Notes under the pieces: model-generated
What the model was told of the DNA's origin: nothing
The model's input: the letters and a program-made list of their open reading frames with translations, nothing else
Databases searched by the model: none
Made by a program: the position numbers and the translations under genes
Shown: positions 4,043 through 6,763 of the stretch, in pieces
Position numbering within the stretch: the first letter of the stretch is position 1
Layout: each line of letters begins with the position of its first letter
Origin: Actinomycetota bacterium
GTDB lineage: Bacteria; Actinomycetota; Actinomycetes; Mycobacteriales; Mycobacteriaceae
Direction of reading: 5' to 3'
NCBI GenBank assembly: GCA_005787665.1
Contig: SYAB01000077.1
Location: forward strand, 1 to 6,763
DNA: 6,763 nucleotides

Positions 4043-5360
4043 CCGGCCGCCCCTTCATCAACCGCCATCCGGCCACGAGCCGTCGATGGAGGAGATTCGC
4101 CGCACCGACAGCTTCGTCGACGCGCTGGCCGGCGGCCGACCGGTCGCCCCCCTGGATGCCGCCGACGCCGAACTGGCAGCCCTGCTGGGCAGCTGGCGCG
4201 ACGAGACTCGTTGGCCCCCCGACAGCGGGCTGATCACCGAATCCGACGCGGTTGCCGCGCTGAACGCTGGCCTCGGCGAGCGGCCGGCCAGGCCGGTGCG
4301 GGATCGGCGCAATCCTCCTCTGAGCAGCACTCCCCGCCGCAACCGGCGTGGGCTGGGTGTGGTCGGCGCGGCGGCGGCCGCCGTGCTCACCATCGGCGGT
4401 TTCGGTGCCGTGGTGTCCGGGGCGGGTCCGGGTGACTCGCTCTACGGCCTGCGGACGATGCTCTTCGGGGCGCCCAAACAGGTGCGCGACGACCAGGTGG
4501 CCCTGGCCGCCCGCACCGAGATGCAGCAGGTTCAGAGCCTGATCGCCCAGGGCGACTGGGAGCAGGCCCAGGACAGGCTGGTCGCGGTCAGCAGTCAGGT
4601 CGCCAGCATCGGCGACGAGCAGCAGAAGCAGGACCTGCTCGACCAGTTCAACGATCTGTCGGCCAAGGTCGTGGAGCGTGACCCGGCCGCCACCGCGCCC
4701 CCCGGGATCACCTACACCGTACCGCCGTCGGCCAGCGAACTGGTGCCCGCGCTCGCTCCGACCAGTACTTCCAGCGCTCCGCAAAGTGAGTCGGCCACCT
4801 CGTCGTCGATCTCGGGGACGACCACGTCGCCGTCGGCGACCGGCAGCACCACCGCGACATCGGGGAGCAGCATCGCTTCGACGTCTGCTCCGTCGTCGAG
4901 TTCCGCTTCGGCATCCACGTCGGCCTCGGCGGCACCTACGACGACGCCGACGACGGCGCCCTCTTCCGCGGCCTCGTCCTCGACGTCCCAGCAGAACCAG
5001 CAGACCACGACGCCGACCAGTGCCGCCCCGACGACCAGTGCGCCCCCGCGCACGACGACCGCATCGCCGAGCGCATCGCCGACGACGTCAGCGGCGCCGG
5101 CTGCGGCGGAGACGGCGGCCGAGACCCCGCAAGCCGAGACGGCGGCCGAGACCGCGCAAGCCGAGACGCAAGCAGAGACGACGGCAACCGAGACGGCAAC
5201 CGAGACGCAAACCGAGACGACGGCGACGCAGCGCGAAGCTGCGACCTCCGAAGCCCCCACTCAGCAGACCGCGACCACCGATGCGGCGACGACGGAGTCA
5301 GATGCGCCGGCGGATTTGACGACCACGGCCGTCGTGCCCCCGGTGCCGGTCGGCGGCTAG
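4035..5360 (+). CDS. rsdA: Membrane anti-sigma-D factor RsdA with long low-complexity tail
   Basis: The product is 441 aa. Residues about 15-80 form the cytoplasmic sigma-binding part, with EEIRRTDSFVDALA (19-32), LAALLGSWRDETRWPP (47-62) and ESDAVAALNAG (69-79). These correspond to M. tuberculosis RsdA (Rv3413c), a non-canonical anti-sigma without the HxxxCxxC zinc motif; none is present here either. An Arg-rich stretch (about 83-105) precedes one membrane helix (about 107-130). An extracytoplasmic GPGDSLYGLRTMLFG segment and a helical domain follow (131-215). Known RsdA blocks SigD until proteolysis releases it. The remaining 220 or so residues are almost only Ser, Thr, Ala, Pro, Glu and Gln, and end in AET/TET repeats. 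I recall the M. tuberculosis protein as about 299 aa, so this tail is greatly expanded. It may span the cell wall as a stalk. The gene overlaps sigD by 8 bp, and its stop shares a CTAG with the convergent gene. Confidence 0.9.
   Translation: MSNRPPLHQPPSGHEPSMEEIRRTDSFVDALAGGRPVAPLDAADAELAALLGSWRDETRWPPDSGLITESDAVAALNAGLGERPARPVRDRRNPPLSSTPRRNRRGLGVVGAAAAAVLTIGGFGAVVSGAGPGDSLYGLRTMLFGAPKQVRDDQVALAARTEMQQVQSLIAQGDWEQAQDRLVAVSSQVASIGDEQQKQDLLDQFNDLSAKVVERDPAATAPPGITYTVPPSASELVPALAPTSTSSAPQSESATSSSISGTTTSPSATGSTTATSGSSIASTSAPSSSSASASTSASAAPTTTPTTAPSSAASSSTSQQNQQTTTPTSAAPTTSAPPRTTTASPSASPTTSAAPAAAETAAETPQAETAAETAQAETQAETTATETATETQTETTATQREAATSEAPTQQTATTDAATTESDAPADLTTTAVVPPVPVGG
5106..5219 (+). 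repeat. Coding tandem repeats in the rsdA tail
   Basis: Two adjacent 27-bp units (5106-5132 and 5133-5159) differ at two bases and encode AETAAET(P/A)Q. They are followed by 12-bp units based on GAGACG: two at 5160-5183, then three at 5184-5219 reading (A/Q)TET. GAGACG recurs at 5109, 5136, 5163, 5175, 5190, 5202 and 5214. Codons such as GCA and CAA make this stretch less GC-rich at third positions than the rest of rsdA. The unit lengths are multiples of three, so copy number can change without breaking the frame. Confidence 0.85.
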
Positions 5361-5764
5361 CGGGACCCGTCGTAGTAGTCCGACGTCGCCTCGTTCAGTG
5401 AGGCGTCGGCGTAGCCGCGGCAGTAGTCCCACGTGACGTAGGCCTCCGGCTCGGGATCGTAGGCCGGCTCATGCGGACGGACGGTGCCGTCGACGAGTAG
5501 CTGAAGAAGGTTGGCGCGCAACATGTCCCAGTCGTGATAGTGGTCCGAGCTGCATTCGTCGCAGCAGACCACCAGACCGCGGACGCCGCGGTGGGCCAGC
5601 AGGGACTCGTAGACGGCCAGGTCGGCCAGGTCGGCCTCGACGGCAGCACGCTCCTGCGGGTCCAGTGGCTGGCCGGGTTCCAGGGCGTCGAGCGCGGCGG
5701 TCGGATCACTCGGGTCGTCGGCGAACGGATCGGGTGGCAGCCCTGGTGGCAGGTGGTCGCGCAC
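5357..5764 (-). CDS. Conserved small protein of the DUF5319 family (Rv3412 type)
   Basis: The product is 135 aa from a GTG at 5764. The N-terminus (RDHLPPGLPPDPFADDP) and the body match M. tuberculosis Rv3412 almost residue for residue as I recall it, which supports this start. It is acidic, with no signal peptide or membrane segment. A CCDEC cluster (67-71), HYHDWDM (75-81), C115 and the conserved Tyr-rich YVTWDYCRGYADASLNEA (109-126) suggest possible metal or redox chemistry, but no function is known to me. The last residues diverge from Rv3412. A TAATGT -10 box exactly 6 nt before the GTG indicates a leaderless mRNA; GGAGG is present but only 1 nt from the GTG, too close to work as a Shine-Dalgarno. 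The gene is divergent from guaB2 and convergent with rsdA, sharing its stop tetranucleotide. Confidence 0.92.
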   Translation of the reverse strand: MRDHLPPGLPPDPFADDPSDPTAALDALEPGQPLDPQERAAVEADLADLAVYESLLAHRGVRGLVVCCDECSSDHYHDWDMLRANLLQLLVDGTVRPHEPAYDPEPEAYVTWDYCRGYADASLNEATSDYYDGSR

Positions 5765-5770
5765 GCCTCC

Positions 5771-5776
5771 ACATTA
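5771..5776 (-). promoter_or_regulatory. Candidate -10 box of the leaderless DUF5319 gene
   Basis: On the minus strand TAATGT is followed by 6 nt and then the GTG start codon, the classic mycobacterial leaderless layout. No -35 hexamer is evident. Confidence 0.55.
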
Positions 5777-5781
5777 CGCGA

Positions 5782-6763
<982 letters not shown>

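Noticed and set aside
4712..5260. Possible frameshift or foreign insertion in rsdA because of the odd low-complexity stretch
   Set aside because: The frame is continuous from the N-terminal anti-sigma part to the stop, and repeat units are multiples of three. No flanking repeats or mobile-element signs are visible.
4678..5319. Arg/Pro-rich 213-codon plus frame, and a Val/Ala-rich 182-codon minus frame (4712-5260), over the rsdA tail
   Set aside because: Both are frame shadows of the Ser/Thr repeat region. Their biased composition follows from the GAGACG/ACGACG repeats.

Overview
This is a high-GC window that reads as mycobacterial, most likely a non-tuberculous species (Mycobacterium/Mycolicibacterium group). 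The evidence is the conserved gene neighbourhood groEL1 - whiB3 - (Rv3415c-type gene) - sigD - rsdA - (Rv3412-type gene) - guaB2. The proteins match, as I recall them, their M. tuberculosis counterparts at diagnostic motifs: the His-rich GroEL1 tail, the four WhiB3 cysteines at positions 23/53/56/62, and the opening residues of the DUF5319 protein. Species cannot be decided from the sequence.

Layout. Positions 1-488 hold the 3' end of groEL1 (+), closed by a perfect 36-bp palindrome (503-538) that can act as a bidirectional terminator. Next come two genes that, from memory, are not between groEL1 and whiB3 in M. tuberculosis: a membrane-anchored RsbW/HATPase-type protein (592-1170, -) and, divergent from it, an exported protein with a peptidase M15-like zinc motif (1264-1932, +). 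whiB3 (1946-2239, -) converges on the latter with a 13-bp gap. A 315-bp divergent control region (2240-2554) separates whiB3 from a helical-repeat protein of the Rv3415c type (2555-3361, +). sigD (3464-4042, +) and its anti-sigma gene rsdA (4035-5360, +) overlap by 8 bp and should be co-translated. rsdA ends in a Ser/Thr/Ala/Glu-rich repeat tail of about 220 residues. The small DUF5319 gene (5357-5764, -) converges on rsdA, and both stop codons lie in one CTAG. guaB2 (IMP dehydrogenase; 5839 to the window edge, +) diverges from it.

How the genes fit together. Most of the window is regulatory: a redox-sensing Fe-S transcription factor (WhiB3), an ECF sigma factor with its membrane anti-sigma (SigD/RsdA), and a separate membrane-tethered RsbW-like ATPase. 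They sit between two housekeeping-type genes (the GroEL1 chaperone and IMPDH for guanine nucleotide synthesis). Several starts (1264, 2555, 5764, perhaps 3452) lie a few bases after a TANNNT -10 box, which fits the leaderless or near-leaderless transcripts common in mycobacteria.

Most worth a second look: two Met-to-Arg changes 24 bp apart in the near-invariant SSAMDTVTE..M motif of GuaB2; the long mucin-like repeat tail on RsdA; the membrane-anchored RsbW-like protein with no partner beside it; and dyads and repeats at the whiB3 and guaB2 promoters. I see no mobile element, CRISPR array, tRNA or rRNA.
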